In this document: positions 46,593 through 55,886 of the stretch, piece by piece
Position numbering within the stretch: position 1 is the stretch's first letter
How the letters are laid out: each line of letters begins with the position of its first letter
Source of the DNA: Oceanospirillaceae bacterium ASP10-02a
GTDB lineage: Bacteria > Pseudomonadota > Gammaproteobacteria > Pseudomonadales > Balneatricaceae
DNA length: 64,000 nt
Assembly (NCBI GenBank): GCA_905182035.1
Contig: CAJIZL010000004.1
Span: 1 to 64,000, forward strand
Direction: 5' to 3'
Program-made: the position numbers and the translations under genes
Notes under the pieces: generated by a model
Told to the model about the DNA's origin: nothing
The model's input: only the letters and a program-made list of their open reading frames with translations
Databases searched by the model: none

Positions 46593-48251
46593 ATGGCGCA
46601 GTTTGTGTATACGATGAATCGGGTTGGAAAAGTGGTTCCTCCCAAGCGTGAAATTTTAAAGAACATCTCTTTGTCCTTCTTTCCTGGTGCCAAAATTGGC
46701 GTCTTGGGTTTAAATGGTTCTGGTAAATCTAGCTTGTTGCGCATCATGGCTGGGGTCGACAAAGAGTATAATGGTGAGGCGCGTCCACAACCTGGCATCA
46801 ATGTGGGTTATTTAGAACAAGAGCCACAGTTAGATGACTCCAAAACTGTACGTGAAGTGGTTGAGGAAGCCGTTGCAGAAGCAAAAAATGCCTTAACAGC
46901 ATTAGACTCTGTATATGCCGCTTATGCAGAACCCGATGCAGATTTTGATGCCTTGGCAGCCGAGCAAGCGAAGCTAGAAGATATCATTCAAGCCAGTGAT
47001 GCTCACAATCTAGAACGCACCTTAGAAGTGGCGGCAGAAGCCTTGCGTTTGCCTGGCTGGGATGAAAAAGTAGAATATCTGTCTGGTGGTGAACGCCGCC
47101 GTGTAGCTTTGTGTCGTTTACTACTGAACAAACCAGATATGTTGTTGCTAGACGAGCCAACGAACCACTTGGATGCTGAGTCTGTGGCTTGGTTAGAGCG
47201 CTTCTTGGTAGATTATAACGGCACCGTTGTGGCTATCACCCACGACCGTTACTTCCTTGATAACGCCGCTGGTTGGATTTTGGAGCTAGATCGGGGTCAC
47301 GGTATCCCTTACGAAGGCAACTACTCGTCTTGGTTAGAGCAAAAAGAAGCGCGTTTGATTCAAGAAGGGCGCCAGCAAGCGTCCCACGAAAAGTCGGTGA
47401 AGTCAGAGTTGGATTGGGTACGCAGTAATGCCAAAGGGCGTCAAGCTAAATCTAAAGCTCGTTTAGCGCGTTTTGAAGAATTAAACTCACGTGAATTCCA
47501 AGAAAGAAACGAAACTTCTGAAATCTATATTCCACCTGGCCCGCGTTTAGGTGACAAAGTAATTGACGTGAGTGGTGTAAGTAAAGCCTTTGGCGACAAG
47601 ATGTTAGTGGAAGGTTTGCAATTCAGTATGCCCCAAGGTGCTATTGTTGGTGTTGTAGGTGGTAACGGTGCTGGTAAATCAACCTTGTTCAAGATGCTTA
47701 CGGGCAGCGAACAGCCAGATTCAGGTAGCATAGAAATAGGCGACACTGTTGAATTAGCCCATGTAGACCAGATGCGTGAGCTAGACGGTACTAAAACTGT
47801 GTGGGAAGAATTGTCCGACGGTCTGGACATCATTACCGTGGGCAATTATCAGGTGCCTTCTCGTGCTTATGCTGGGCGTTTTAACTTTAAAGGTAATGAT
47901 CAGCAGAAGTTTGTGAAAGACTTGTCTGGTGGTGAACGTAACCGGTTACACCTTGCTAAACTGTTAAAGCAAGGTGGCAACGTGTTGCTTCTAGACGAAC
48001 CAACTAACGACCTAGATGTAGAAACCTTACGTGCCCTAGAAGAGGCTCTGTTAGCGTTTCCTGGCGCTGCCATCGTGATCTCTCACGACCGTTGGTTCCT
48101 AGACCGTGTCTGTACCCACACATTGGCCTACGAAGGTGATTCTAAGGTGTCTTTCTTTGAAGGTAACTACTCGGAATATGCCGAAGATTATAGGGCCCGT
48201 ACAGGTAAGGACCACCAGCCTACGCGAGTGAAGTATAAAAAGCTGGCTTAA
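46593..48251 (+). CDS. ettA: Energy-dependent translational throttle protein EttA (ABC-F)
   Basis: This 552-residue ABC-F protein has two ATPase domains. Walker A GLNGSGKSS is at residues 39-47 and GGNGAGKST in the second domain; signatures are LSGGERRRVALCR and LSGGERNRLHLAK. The linker EKSVKSELDWVRSNAKGRQAKSKARL (seen as KSELDWVRSNAKGRQ) and the N-terminal YTMNRVGKVVPPKREIL are EttA marks. It binds the ribosomal E site and gates elongation according to ATP/ADP ratio. Length is typical. Confidence 0.97.
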   Translation: MAQFVYTMNRVGKVVPPKREILKNISLSFFPGAKIGVLGLNGSGKSSLLRIMAGVDKEYNGEARPQPGINVGYLEQEPQLDDSKTVREVVEEAVAEAKNALTALDSVYAAYAEPDADFDALAAEQAKLEDIIQASDAHNLERTLEVAAEALRLPGWDEKVEYLSGGERRRVALCRLLLNKPDMLLLDEPTNHLDAESVAWLERFLVDYNGTVVAITHDRYFLDNAAGWILELDRGHGIPYEGNYSSWLEQKEARLIQEGRQQASHEKSVKSELDWVRSNAKGRQAKSKARLARFEELNSREFQERNETSEIYIPPGPRLGDKVIDVSGVSKAFGDKMLVEGLQFSMPQGAIVGVVGGNGAGKSTLFKMLTGSEQPDSGSIEIGDTVELAHVDQMRELDGTKTVWEELSDGLDIITVGNYQVPSRAYAGRFNFKGNDQQKFVKDLSGGERNRLHLAKLLKQGGNVLLLDEPTNDLDVETLRALEEALLAFPGAAIVISHDRWFLDRVCTHTLAYEGDSKVSFFEGNYSEYAEDYRARTGKDHQPTRVKYKKLA

Positions 48252-48327
48252 AGCAGTTCGTTGCTGCCGTTATGCCCAGATTAGCTGAAATATCTTGGAT
48301 ACTCGGCTTAGCTAGGTATGGCTGTCA

Positions 48328-49155
48328 TTAGGCCTTAAATAGCTGAGCTAACTCTTTAGAACGATGGTGGGCCGCCGTCATAGCCTGGCTACAGAGTTGG
48401 CTAAAATCACCGTCATTAAAGGTATTTATGGCTTGTTCTGTTGTGCCATTGGGTGAAGTGACGGCAACCCGTAATTGAGCTGGTGTTTGCTGGCTTTGTT
48501 GAGCCATCTGGGCAGCCCCTGCGGCTGTTTGAAGTACCAGTTGTTGTGCCACATCATTAGTTAGTCCGAGTTTTTCGGCACCAGCGATCATGGCTTCCAT
48601 CATTAAGAAGTAATAAGCTGGCCCACTGCCTGAAACAGCTGTAACAGCGTCAATATGGGCTTCGGTTTCCACCCACAAGGCTAAACCTACTGACTGCATG
48701 ATCGTGCTGGCAGTTTGCTTTTGTGTGGGGGAAACTCTGTCTGTGGCAAACAACCCTGCAGCACCTTGGCCTACCAATGAGGGGGTGTTGGGCATGCAAC
48801 GCACAATAGGAACTTTTTTCCCCAGCCAAATTTCTATACTGTTGGCTAAAATGCCAGCGGCCACTGAGACAATCAGTTGTCTGGAGACGTCTACTGCAGG
48901 TGCAATGCTTTGTACCAAATCTCCCATCATGTGTGGTTTTACGCCTAATACAATGACGTCAGCTTGATGACACAGGGCTAGGTTATCGGTACTGGTATGG
49001 ATGCCCGTGTCTGCTGCTAACACGTCTAATTTAGATTGGGTGCGGCCACTGGCGGAAATTTTGCTTTGCGGGTACCCCGCTGCAAGCATGCCTTTGAGAA
49101 TGGCTTGTGCCATGTTGCCGGCACCGATAAATGCAATGTGGGGAGTCTGTGGCAT
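48328..49155 (-). CDS. proC: Pyrroline-5-carboxylate reductase
   Basis: This 275-residue protein has the N-terminal Rossmann motif FIGAGNMAQAILKGMLAAG and the C-terminal dimer region VSGSGPAYYFLMMEAM and VTSPNGTTEQAI. It reduces pyrroline-5-carboxylate to proline. It follows yggS by 45 bases on the same strand, the conserved yggS-proC pair. Confidence 0.97.
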   Translation of the reverse strand: MPQTPHIAFIGAGNMAQAILKGMLAAGYPQSKISASGRTQSKLDVLAADTGIHTSTDNLALCHQADVIVLGVKPHMMGDLVQSIAPAVDVSRQLIVSVAAGILANSIEIWLGKKVPIVRCMPNTPSLVGQGAAGLFATDRVSPTQKQTASTIMQSVGLALWVETEAHIDAVTAVSGSGPAYYFLMMEAMIAGAEKLGLTNDVAQQLVLQTAAGAAQMAQQSQQTPAQLRVAVTSPNGTTEQAINTFNDGDFSQLCSQAMTAAHHRSKELAQLFKA

Positions 49156-49200
49156 GGTCTTGTCCTAGTTGTTGACGTTATTGTATGTAGTTTTAGGCTG

Positions 49201-49920
49201 TTATAGCTCAGGGTTAAGGGTGTTGCGGGCACCAAAGATATCCGTGCCAATACGGACTATGGTTGAACCGCAAGCAATGGCGCTAGTCAGATCGCCAGAC
49301 ATGCCCATAGAAAGCTGTTTTATTTGTGGGTAAGCGTGGTTAAGTTGGTCTCTTGCAGCGGCCATTTTATTAAAAGCATGGTGTTGGCTAGACTCGGTTT
49401 GACCTGCAGCAGGTATACACATTAAGCCGCATAATAACAAATTAGGTAATTGTGAAACCTGATCCACAAGCTCTTCTAATTGCTTCAGTGGCACGCCATT
49501 TTTATTGCTTTCGTTACTAATGTTAACTTGTATGAGCACTTTTAATGGTGGTAGATGAGATGGTCTATGTTGGCTAAGGCGGCGGGCGATTTTATCTCTA
49601 TCCAAGGTGTGGACCCAATCAAACTGGGCTGCGATACTCTTGGTTTTGTTGCTCTGAATGGCACCGATAAAATGCCACTCAATATCGTCATGGGGGCAGC
49701 CTTCAATTTTCTCCAAAGCATCTTGTAGGTAATTTTCTCCAAAGTGGCGCTGGCCATGATTATAGGCCTCGATAACGGCACTCAAAGGTTTGGTTTTGCT
49801 GACCGCCAATAACATCACATCATGTGTGAGTCGGCTAGATGCTTGGCAGGCCTCATTAATACGCTGTTGGGTACGGATGAGAGCTTGGGGGATGGTCTGT
49901 TGGGTAGCATAAGAGGTCAT
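49201..49920 (-). CDS. yggS: PLP homeostasis protein YggS (PLPBP)
   Basis: This protein has 239 residues from ATG 49920 (the upstream TTG at 49926 is not needed). PLP-binding protein of the alanine-racemase-like barrel fold; the PLP lysine is in LLAVSKTKP and the phosphate region is near STIVRIGTDIFG. FGENYLQDALEK is a family mark. It buffers pyridoxal phosphate and keeps amino-acid pools balanced. First of the yggS-proC pair; in Pseudomonas pilT is divergent here, but no pilT is present. Confidence 0.95.
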   Translation of the reverse strand: MTSYATQQTIPQALIRTQQRINEACQASSRLTHDVMLLAVSKTKPLSAVIEAYNHGQRHFGENYLQDALEKIEGCPHDDIEWHFIGAIQSNKTKSIAAQFDWVHTLDRDKIARRLSQHRPSHLPPLKVLIQVNISNESNKNGVPLKQLEELVDQVSQLPNLLLCGLMCIPAAGQTESSQHHAFNKMAAARDQLNHAYPQIKQLSMGMSGDLTSAIACGSTIVRIGTDIFGARNTLNPEL

Positions 49921-50149
49921 AAGCAAGCGCAGTAAAATGTCACAAGTAAGCGGTACTTATTATGGTAACAATTCTAGCGTGTGTGTCATAGGGCGCTGTT
50001 AAGGGTAAAAATTGAGGGAGACGGACTTAAAGTTAACACAGAGCGACCCAGTCATAGGTCTATGGTGCGAATAGCTTGAGCTTGAGGGTATTAGCCAATA
50101 TCATGGCCTATTGTTTAGATTTTTAAAATAGCCCACAGCATCTGGATCC

Positions 50150-50917
50150 ATGATGACTTTAGCTCTATCCATTACAGATTTACATAAAAGCTTTAATGAA
50201 AACGAAGTGATTAAAGGCATGTCCTTAGAAGCCAATAAAGGCGATGTGATTTCTTTAATTGGTGCCAGCGGCTCGGGTAAAAGTACCTTCTTACGCTGTA
50301 TTAACTTGTTAGAGACACCCAACAGTGGTGAAGTGCGAGTCAACGGTGAGTTGATGGAAATGAAAACTGACAGTAAGGGTAATCGCCTGCCTGCTGACCA
50401 AAAGCAAGTCGATCGCATCCGCACTAAGTTGGGCATGGTATTCCAAAGTTTTAACCTTTGGAGCCATATGACTATTCTAGAAAATATTATGGAAGCACCG
50501 GTACACGTTTTAGGCCAAACTAAAACTGAAGCTCATACTAAGGCTATGCAGTTGTTGGAAAAAGTGGGTATTGCCGATAAAGCCCATCAATATCCAGATC
50601 ACTTGTCTGGCGGTCAACAGCAGCGAGCAGCCATTGCACGCGCATTGGCTATGGACCCAGAAGTAATGTTGTTTGACGAGCCGACATCTGCATTAGACCC
50701 TGAATTAGTTGGAGAGGTACTTAAAGTTATGCGTCAGCTGGCCGCAGAAGGCCGCACCATGATTGTAGTTACCCACGAAATGACCTTCGCTCGCGAAGTG
50801 TCCTCTAAAGTTATTTTTCTTCATCAAGGCATGATTGAAGAACAAGGCACGCCGGAAGAGGTGTTTCAAAATCCAAAATCAGAACGGTGCCGCCAGTTTT
50901 TGGCATCGAGCTATTAA
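50150..50917 (+). CDS. Amino acid/opine ABC transporter ATPase (AotP/OccP/HisP type), orphan
   Basis: This 255-residue ATPase has Walker [10 protein letters not shown] at residues 38-46, signature [16 protein letters not shown] and Walker [21 protein letters not shown]. The insertion after the first strands ([20 protein letters not shown], given in part) is typical of HisP, AotP and OccP, which import basic amino acids or opines. No binding-protein or permease gene is intact beside it. Only a permease tail remains 46 bases downstream, so the importer has lost its other subunits unless they are encoded elsewhere. Confidence 0.9.
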   Translation: MMTLALSITDLHKSFNENEVIKGMSLEANKGDVISLIGASGSGKSTFLRCINLLETPNSGEVRVNGELMEMKTDSKGNRLPADQKQVDRIRTKLGMVFQSFNLWSHMTILENIMEAPVHVLGQTKTEAHTKAMQLLEKVGIADKAHQYPDHLSGGQQQRAAIARALAMDPEVMLFDEPTSALDPELVGEVLKVMRQLAAEGRTMIVVTHEMTFAREVSSKVIFLHQGMIEEQGTPEEVFQNPKSERCRQFLASSY

Positions 50918-50962
50918 GCCCTAGCTTTTTGGCAAACTATAACCACAATAATTGAACGATGA

Positions 50963-51055
50963 GGTTCGTATGAGTTTTATATCACCGCTGCCGCTATGTA
51001 TTTAGTTATGACCTATGCTTTGGTATATTTATTGCTGCGTGGGAAAAGCGTATGA
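50963..51055 (+). pseudogene. C-terminal remnant of an amino acid ABC permease
   Basis: An open stretch of 30 codons after an in-frame stop, with no start, reads YEFYITAAAMYLVMTYALVY then LLLRGKSV. This looks like the last helix and tail of a HisM/AotM-type permease. It lies just after the matching ATPase gene, so it is best read as what is left after a deletion took the binding protein and permeases. Its TGA overlaps an ATG (ATGA). Confidence 0.6.
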
Positions 51056-52210
51056 GTGGACACTTGCAAGAACGTGTTGTCATTGATCCCCGCTTATAAT
51101 CAGTTAGAGCCCTATGACTGGATCATCGTTGGTGGTGGTCTGGTAGGGGCATCAATTGCCTACGGTCTAATTCAAAAACAACCTCAATTACGTATTTTAG
51201 TGCTAGACGGCGCGGATACGGATCACCGTGCATCTGTGGGTAATTTTGGTCTCATTTGGGTGCAAGGTAAAGGTCATAACTTCCCCGCATACGCCAATTG
51301 GAGTCTACAAGGAGCGGACTTGTGGCCCCAGTTTGCCCGTCAGTTGATCCACGAAAGTCAAATTGATATAGCTTATCAAAGACAAGGTGGTTTAGAGTTT
51401 GCTCTAAGCCAACAACATCTTAGTGTCTTAAGTGAAGAAATGGCTGCCATGGCGCACCATACTCAGGGTGGGTTTCAATATACGTTACTTGATCGGGACG
51501 CTGCGTTAGCTTTACAGCCAGGCCTTGGTGAATCTGTAGTGGGGGCAGTTTACAGCCCACAAGATGGTCAAGTTAATCCGTTATATCTATTGTCAGCGTT
51601 GCATAAGGCAAACCAATTGCACGGTGTGGAATACCAATCCCGTTGTACGGTTGAAAATATCGAGGTATTGACGCAAGGTTTTAATGTTGCAGGCTTTGCG
51701 GCTAAACAGATTGTCCTCTGTGCTGGCCTAGATAATCAGCGCTTGGGTAAGCAGCTAGCCATGCACTTGCCTGTGAGCCCCGTTAAAGGTCAAATACTCA
51801 TTACCGAAAGAGCTGCGGCAGGTACGTTTACATATGCTTCCCCACAGCTGCGTCAAACTGCCGAAGGCACGATTCAGATAGGTGGTTCCCATGAGCACAC
51901 AGGCCTAGATGACCGCTCGAGCCTTGAAGTGATGCAAGCCATTGCCGACGATGTAGTAGCTTTAATGCCAGAATTAGCACGCTTACAATTAGTTAGGAGT
52001 TGGGGTGCGCTACGAGTGATGTCACCTGATGGCGGCCCTATTTACCAGCACTCTGACAAGTACAAAGGGGCCTTTGGCGTGTGTTGCCACAGTGGTGTTA
52101 CCCTTGCTGCAGCACACGCAGGACCATTGACTAATTGGCTATTAAACACCCTTGATAGAGACCAAAAAATACTTATAGAAGCCATGAACAATGACCGATT
52201 CTCTGTTTAG
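51056..52210 (+). CDS. FAD-dependent oxidase subunit (DadA/OoxB/HcnC type)
   Basis: This 384-residue flavoprotein has the FAD motif WIIVGGGLVGASIAYG near residues 22-37 and a D-amino-acid-oxidase-like body (PVSPVKGQILITE, WGALRVMSPDGGPIY). No clear ATG is available; the reading starts at GTG 51056 and the first 20 residues are uncertain. It overlaps the ferredoxin-like gene by 20 bases, and that gene meets the large subunit. It is thus the beta-type subunit of a three-component dehydrogenase acting on a C-N bond of an amino-acid derivative (opine, D-hydroxyproline or glycine). The opine reading fits the adjacent ATPase. Confidence 0.85.
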   Translation: MDTCKNVLSLIPAYNQLEPYDWIIVGGGLVGASIAYGLIQKQPQLRILVLDGADTDHRASVGNFGLIWVQGKGHNFPAYANWSLQGADLWPQFARQLIHESQIDIAYQRQGGLEFALSQQHLSVLSEEMAAMAHHTQGGFQYTLLDRDAALALQPGLGESVVGAVYSPQDGQVNPLYLLSALHKANQLHGVEYQSRCTVENIEVLTQGFNVAGFAAKQIVLCAGLDNQRLGKQLAMHLPVSPVKGQILITERAAAGTFTYASPQLRQTAEGTIQIGGSHEHTGLDDRSSLEVMQAIADDVVALMPELARLQLVRSWGALRVMSPDGGPIYQHSDKYKGAFGVCCHSGVTLAAAHAGPLTNWLLNTLDRDQKILIEAMNNDRFSV

Positions 52211-52487
52211 ATCCTTGATTAAAGATCCGCCACAGTGCCCCATCGTCGTCAACGGTGTTGAGCACCAGGTGCCAGTTCAGCTTAGTGTAGCTGCGGCTTT
52301 GTTATATTTAGGTCACTTGGCCACCCGTCAGCATCCTGTTAGTGGCGAACCAAGGGCGCCATTTTGTCATATGGGAGTGTGCTTTGAATGTCTAGTAAGC
52401 ATTGATGGGCAGCACAAACAGAGGGCTTGCTTACGTCAAATCACGCCATACATGTGTATTGAGACCCTGATGGCAGGGTTAAACTAA
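52191..52487 (+). CDS. [2Fe-2S] ferredoxin-like subunit of the three-component oxidase
   Basis: This 98-residue protein has the plant-ferredoxin-like cysteine set Cys59-x4-Cys64-x2-Cys67-x12-Cys80 (CHMGVCFEC, RACLRQ). Size and motif match HcnA and the small subunit of octopine/nopaline oxidase and D-hydroxyproline dehydrogenase. It overlaps the upstream gene by 20 bases and the downstream ATG by one base, so all three subunits are translated together. Confidence 0.9.
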   Translation: MTDSLFRSLIKDPPQCPIVVNGVEHQVPVQLSVAAALLYLGHLATRQHPVSGEPRAPFCHMGVCFECLVSIDGQHKQRACLRQITPYMCIETLMAGLN

Positions 52488-53872
52488 TGAACAAGATCTA
52501 TGACTATTTGGTGATTGGTGCAGGGCCAGCGGGTATGTCTGCTGCAATAGAAGCAAGTAAAGCAGGGTTGTGTGTATTAGTGCTGGACCAGGCCGCAAGT
52601 GCTGGTGGTCAAATTTACCGTAATTTAGGTCAGGCTGGAAGTAAGCAAGCTAAAGTATTGGGCCCTGACTATGTTTCGGGTAAGCCTTTATTGGCCAGGT
52701 TTATGGCTGCTAAATGCGATTACCAACCTCTGGTGCAAGTATGGCATATCGAGGCCCATGAAAAGGGTTTTGTGGTGGCAGTGCTGGTGTCTGGTGAGTC
52801 AATAACTTATGTCACTAGTCATCTATTATTAGCTAATGGGGCTATGGAAAGACCTATAGCTATAGCCGGCTGGGATAAGCCTGGGGTTATGACTGCTGGG
52901 GCAGGGCAAATTTTACTAAAGTCTTCCGCTTTATTACCTAAACAGGTTGTTTTGGCCGGTTCCGGTCCTTTGCTGCTGCTGTTGGCGCAACAATATCGTG
53001 CGGCTGGTGTCACTATTACTGCCTTACTCGACACCACGCCTAAGTCCAATTATTGGTATGCTATACCGTGGCTAGTGGCGGGCTTAACCACGCCAACACA
53101 GCTGTTTAAAGGCCTTTGGTTAACCTTGGTGCAGCGCATTAAGATACCTTACATTAGTGGAGTGTCTCACATTGAAGTGATAGGCAAAGAGCATGCATCG
53201 GGAGTGCGCTACACTGTATCGGGCAAGGTTTATGACATCGCCTGTAACTTGATAATGTTACATCAAGGGCTTATTCCTCAAACCCAGATGGCACAACTGT
53301 TAGGGTGTCCTCAGGTGTGGAATGACTTTAAACAGTGTTGGCAGACGCAAGTGGGTGCAGCTGGTCAAACGCCAATCGATGGCCTGCAAGTAGCAGGAGA
53401 TGCTGGCGCCATTGGGGGTGCCTACTTGGCTCAACTTGAGGGTAGAATTGCAGGCCTTGCTAGAGTCAATAGTGCAGCAGAACTCCGGTCTCGGCGAAAC
53501 AAGTTAGTTAACCTATGGCTGCGTTTTAGGATCAAACAACTACACTGGGCTCGGGGTTTAATTGATCGTCTATACCAACCAGCAGCGTGGCTTTCGGAAC
53601 CTTCTGGGGACACCGTTGTTTGTCGCTGTGAACAGGTGAGTGCAGAGGCTATTACGGCCATTGCCAACACAGGGTGTGCCGGTGTAAATCAACTGAAAAG
53701 TTTTACTCGTGCAGGTATGGGGGCATGTCAGGGTCGCCAGTGTGGCCTCAATTTAGGCTATTTAGTGGCCCACGCTCAGCAGCGGCCGATGTCAGAGGTA
53801 GAGCCTTTGACCGTACGACCTCCTTTAAGTCCTATCTGCTTAGGTCAATTAGCTAGGCGGTCTGAGTTGTAG
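52487..53872 (+). CDS. FAD/NAD-binding large subunit with BFD-type [2Fe-2S] domain (OoxA/HcnB type)
   Basis: This 461-residue protein has a dinucleotide motif YLVIGAGPAGMSAA at residues 8-20, a second Rossmann region near 160 (VVLAGSGPLLLLLAQQY), and a C-terminal BFD-like cluster domain with Cys379-x-Cys381 (VVCRCEQV) and Cys414-x4-Cys419 (ACQGRQCG). This is the build of HcnB, OoxA and the alpha subunit of D-hydroxyproline dehydrogenase. It completes the heterotrimer. The gene order (FAD oxidase, ferredoxin, large subunit) differs from hcnABC, arguing against hydrogen cyanide synthesis. Confidence 0.9.
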   Translation: MNKIYDYLVIGAGPAGMSAAIEASKAGLCVLVLDQAASAGGQIYRNLGQAGSKQAKVLGPDYVSGKPLLARFMAAKCDYQPLVQVWHIEAHEKGFVVAVLVSGESITYVTSHLLLANGAMERPIAIAGWDKPGVMTAGAGQILLKSSALLPKQVVLAGSGPLLLLLAQQYRAAGVTITALLDTTPKSNYWYAIPWLVAGLTTPTQLFKGLWLTLVQRIKIPYISGVSHIEVIGKEHASGVRYTVSGKVYDIACNLIMLHQGLIPQTQMAQLLGCPQVWNDFKQCWQTQVGAAGQTPIDGLQVAGDAGAIGGAYLAQLEGRIAGLARVNSAAELRSRRNKLVNLWLRFRIKQLHWARGLIDRLYQPAAWLSEPSGDTVVCRCEQVSAEAITAIANTGCAGVNQLKSFTRAGMGACQGRQCGLNLGYLVAHAQQRPMSEVEPLTVRPPLSPICLGQLARRSEL

Positions 53873-53918
53873 TCTGTTTTTTCAAACCAAACTTTGTGCA
53901 TGATGTAGCTTTCTCAGG

Positions 53919-54512
53919 TTAGTTTTTCACCGCCTGCAATACTAACTCTTTGAGCTCTTCTACCGGTATGGGTTTGTGTAATACAGACACATTATGAGGT
54001 AAATTGCTTGCAGCTACTTCTGCTTCATCTACGCTCGTCACAACGATTGGTGTGAGGTGATCATATTTAGGGTCATTTTGTAATCGCTCAATTATGGCAA
54101 AACCATCGAGCTGCGGCATTTGTAGGTCGGTAATAAGTACTGTTGGTTTGAATTCGCCAATCTTAACAAGGGCATCAATGCCATTTTCTGCAGTTTCTAC
54201 TTGTAGGCTAGGGAACCAATTATTGATGAGCATTTTATACAATAATAAGGTGTCCTTATTGTCATCTACAATCAGGACTGTAACAGTGCCTTTGGTGCTG
54301 GGCCTACGAATAGGTGTTTGTTTTTCATGTTTTTCATCGAGCAGTTGTTGGATAGAGCCTACACTAATACGGCGGTGGCCGCCGGCTGTTTTCCACGCTT
54401 GTAATACACCACTTTCTACCCAAAGTTGAACTGAGCGTACAGAGACGTTAAGTAATGTGGCTGCCTGGCGAGTGGTAAGCTCAGACATTGTGGAGAGGTC
54501 GATGCTACTCAT
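53919..54512 (-). CDS. Response regulator with N-terminal excisionase/MerR-type helix-turn-helix
   Basis: This 197-residue protein has an HTH_17-like DNA-binding domain first (about residues 10-60, LTTRQAATLLNVSVRSVQLW, TAGGHRRIS) and a receiver domain second (about 77-195) with Asp83-Asp84, phospho-acceptor Asp129 (LITDLQMP) and Lys180. This domain order is the reverse of normal response regulators. No histidine kinase is adjacent. Alternative start ATG at 54488. Target genes unknown. Confidence 0.85.
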   Translation of the reverse strand: MSSIDLSTMSELTTRQAATLLNVSVRSVQLWVESGVLQAWKTAGGHRRISVGSIQQLLDEKHEKQTPIRRPSTKGTVTVLIVDDNKDTLLLYKMLINNWFPSLQVETAENGIDALVKIGEFKPTVLITDLQMPQLDGFAIIERLQNDPKYDHLTPIVVTSVDEAEVAASNLPHNVSVLHKPIPVEELKELVLQAVKN

Positions 54513-54577
54513 GTGCGGTTTTTCATCTAAAATGATAATAGGTCTATTATTATCAAAATTACCATTTTTAAATAGAT

Positions 54578-54615
54578 AAAAAACCCATAAAAAGTGTCAA
54601 TTTTCGTGGGGTTTT
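54578..54615 (-). terminator. Terminator after pyrC'
   Basis: On the minus strand an inverted repeat AAAACCCC...TGGGTTTT follows the pyrC' stop within 3 bases and ends in a run of T. The loop is long (about 19 bases), so strength is uncertain. Confidence 0.45.
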
Positions 54616-54617
54616 GG

Positions 54618-55886
54618 TTACATTATGTAACTCGTGAGGCCACCTTTTATGGTTAATTTCACACGTGCCTTGAGTTGCTGGTTGGCTAATGCTTGATTGG
54701 TGCCACGGCTCAGTTGGCTAGACGAATTAAGTGTCCAAGGATGGCTGGGATCAATTAAGGTGAGGTTGGCTTCTTCACCTATAGCTAGGCTTGTGGTTTT
54801 TCCAAGAGCAATGGTGGCACTATTAGAGCTCAATGCTTGAATAGCCAGTGCCCAGGTAAGATCCTCTGCGGCCACTAGCCCTTGGATGAGTGGGACCAAC
54901 ATATCATAAATCGCCATGCCTGTTGCCGTAGCTGCAAAAGGAGCACATTTGGCAGCAGATTCATGGGGCTGATGAGCGGAACAGATCGCATCTAAGGTGC
55001 CATCTTTAATACCAGCGAGTAGGGCTTTACGGTCTGATTCTGCTCTTAAAGGCGGTTGAACATGGTACTGGCTACGATAGCCCTCTATGGCAGTGTCGGT
55101 GAAGCAAAGATGGGCAATACCCACATCGGCGGTGATGTTCATTCCTTGTGCCTTTGCCTGACGGATCAGAGCTACGCCCGCCGCACTTGTGAGCTGGTTG
55201 AAATGGCCGCTTACGCCAGTATGCTGCATGAATTGTAAATGACGGCTAATAGAAAGGGTTTCAGCAACCACAGGAATACCATCTAAACCCATCCGTGTTG
55301 CAGTGGGGCCGGCATGCATGTGGCCATCACCTAATTGCTGGTCTTGCGCCTGCACAAATACCTTTAAACCAAAGGTAGCGGCATATTCATAACAACGCAA
55401 CAACACGGTGTTGTCACTGATGTCGTAACTTGCATTGCTAAAGCCAATGCAGCCAGCACGAGAAAGCGATTCCATATTACTTAGTTGAGTGCCTTTTAAG
55501 TCTTTGGTGAGCGCGGCCACCGGCAGTAAGTCACAAAATCCTGCGGCTGCAACCTTGTTTTTGATCATGCTAATAACGGAACCAGCATCACTGCATGGTT
55601 GGGTATCTGGGCTGGGACATAAATGCGTGAAACCAGCACTGGCAGCTGCCTGAGTTTCACTAGCAATGGTGCCCTTTTGTATTTGATTAAGATCCCTTAA
55701 GCAGGTGTGAAGGTCTACAAAACTGGGGCTTAAAATCATACCTTTTGCATCAATGTCTGAGGCTGCACGCACACCAGTGAGGTTTCCAATGGCCTGGATA
55801 TGGCTGTCTTTTATGTGTAAATCTGTGACTTGATCCAATTGTTTGCTGGGGTCAATTAGGCGTGCGCCGCGGATAATTATGCTCAT
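54618..55886 (-). CDS. pyrX: Dihydroorotase-like protein PyrC' (PyrX), catalytically dead
   Basis: This 422-residue amidohydrolase homologue lacks key residues. The HxH of the metal site is HTC (His60, Cys62), the later His-Cys-Glu-Asp-type segment reads VQAQD, and the catalytic Asp of the SDHAPH motif is Ala304 (CSAHQPH). This matches the inactive dihydroorotase of Pseudomonas, which serves as a structural partner holding aspartate transcarbamoylase together as a dodecamer. It overlaps pyrB by 4 bases. A true dihydroorotase must be encoded elsewhere. Confidence 0.93.
   Translation of the reverse strand: MSIIIRGARLIDPSKQLDQVTDLHIKDSHIQAIGNLTGVRAASDIDAKGMILSPSFVDLHTCLRDLNQIQKGTIASETQAAASAGFTHLCPSPDTQPCSDAGSVISMIKNKVAAAGFCDLLPVAALTKDLKGTQLSNMESLSRAGCIGFSNASYDISDNTVLLRCYEYAATFGLKVFVQAQDQQLGDGHMHAGPTATRMGLDGIPVVAETLSISRHLQFMQHTGVSGHFNQLTSAAGVALIRQAKAQGMNITADVGIAHLCFTDTAIEGYRSQYHVQPPLRAESDRKALLAGIKDGTLDAICSAHQPHESAAKCAPFAATATGMAIYDMLVPLIQGLVAAEDLTWALAIQALSSNSATIALGKTTSLAIGEEANLTLIDPSHPWTLNSSSQLSRGTNQALANQQLKARVKLTIKGGLTSYIM

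Noticed and set aside
51052..51099. Short ATG frame (MSGHLQERVVIDPRL) at the start of the oxidase gene
   Set aside because: It stops after 15 codons and matches nothing I recognise. It may be a broken original start of the oxidase, but this cannot be shown, so it is not called as a gene.
51056..53872. Hydrogen cyanide synthase (hcnABC)
   Set aside because: The subunits are homologous, but the gene order differs and an opine-type ATPase is adjacent. Cyanide synthesis is not supported without phylogeny.
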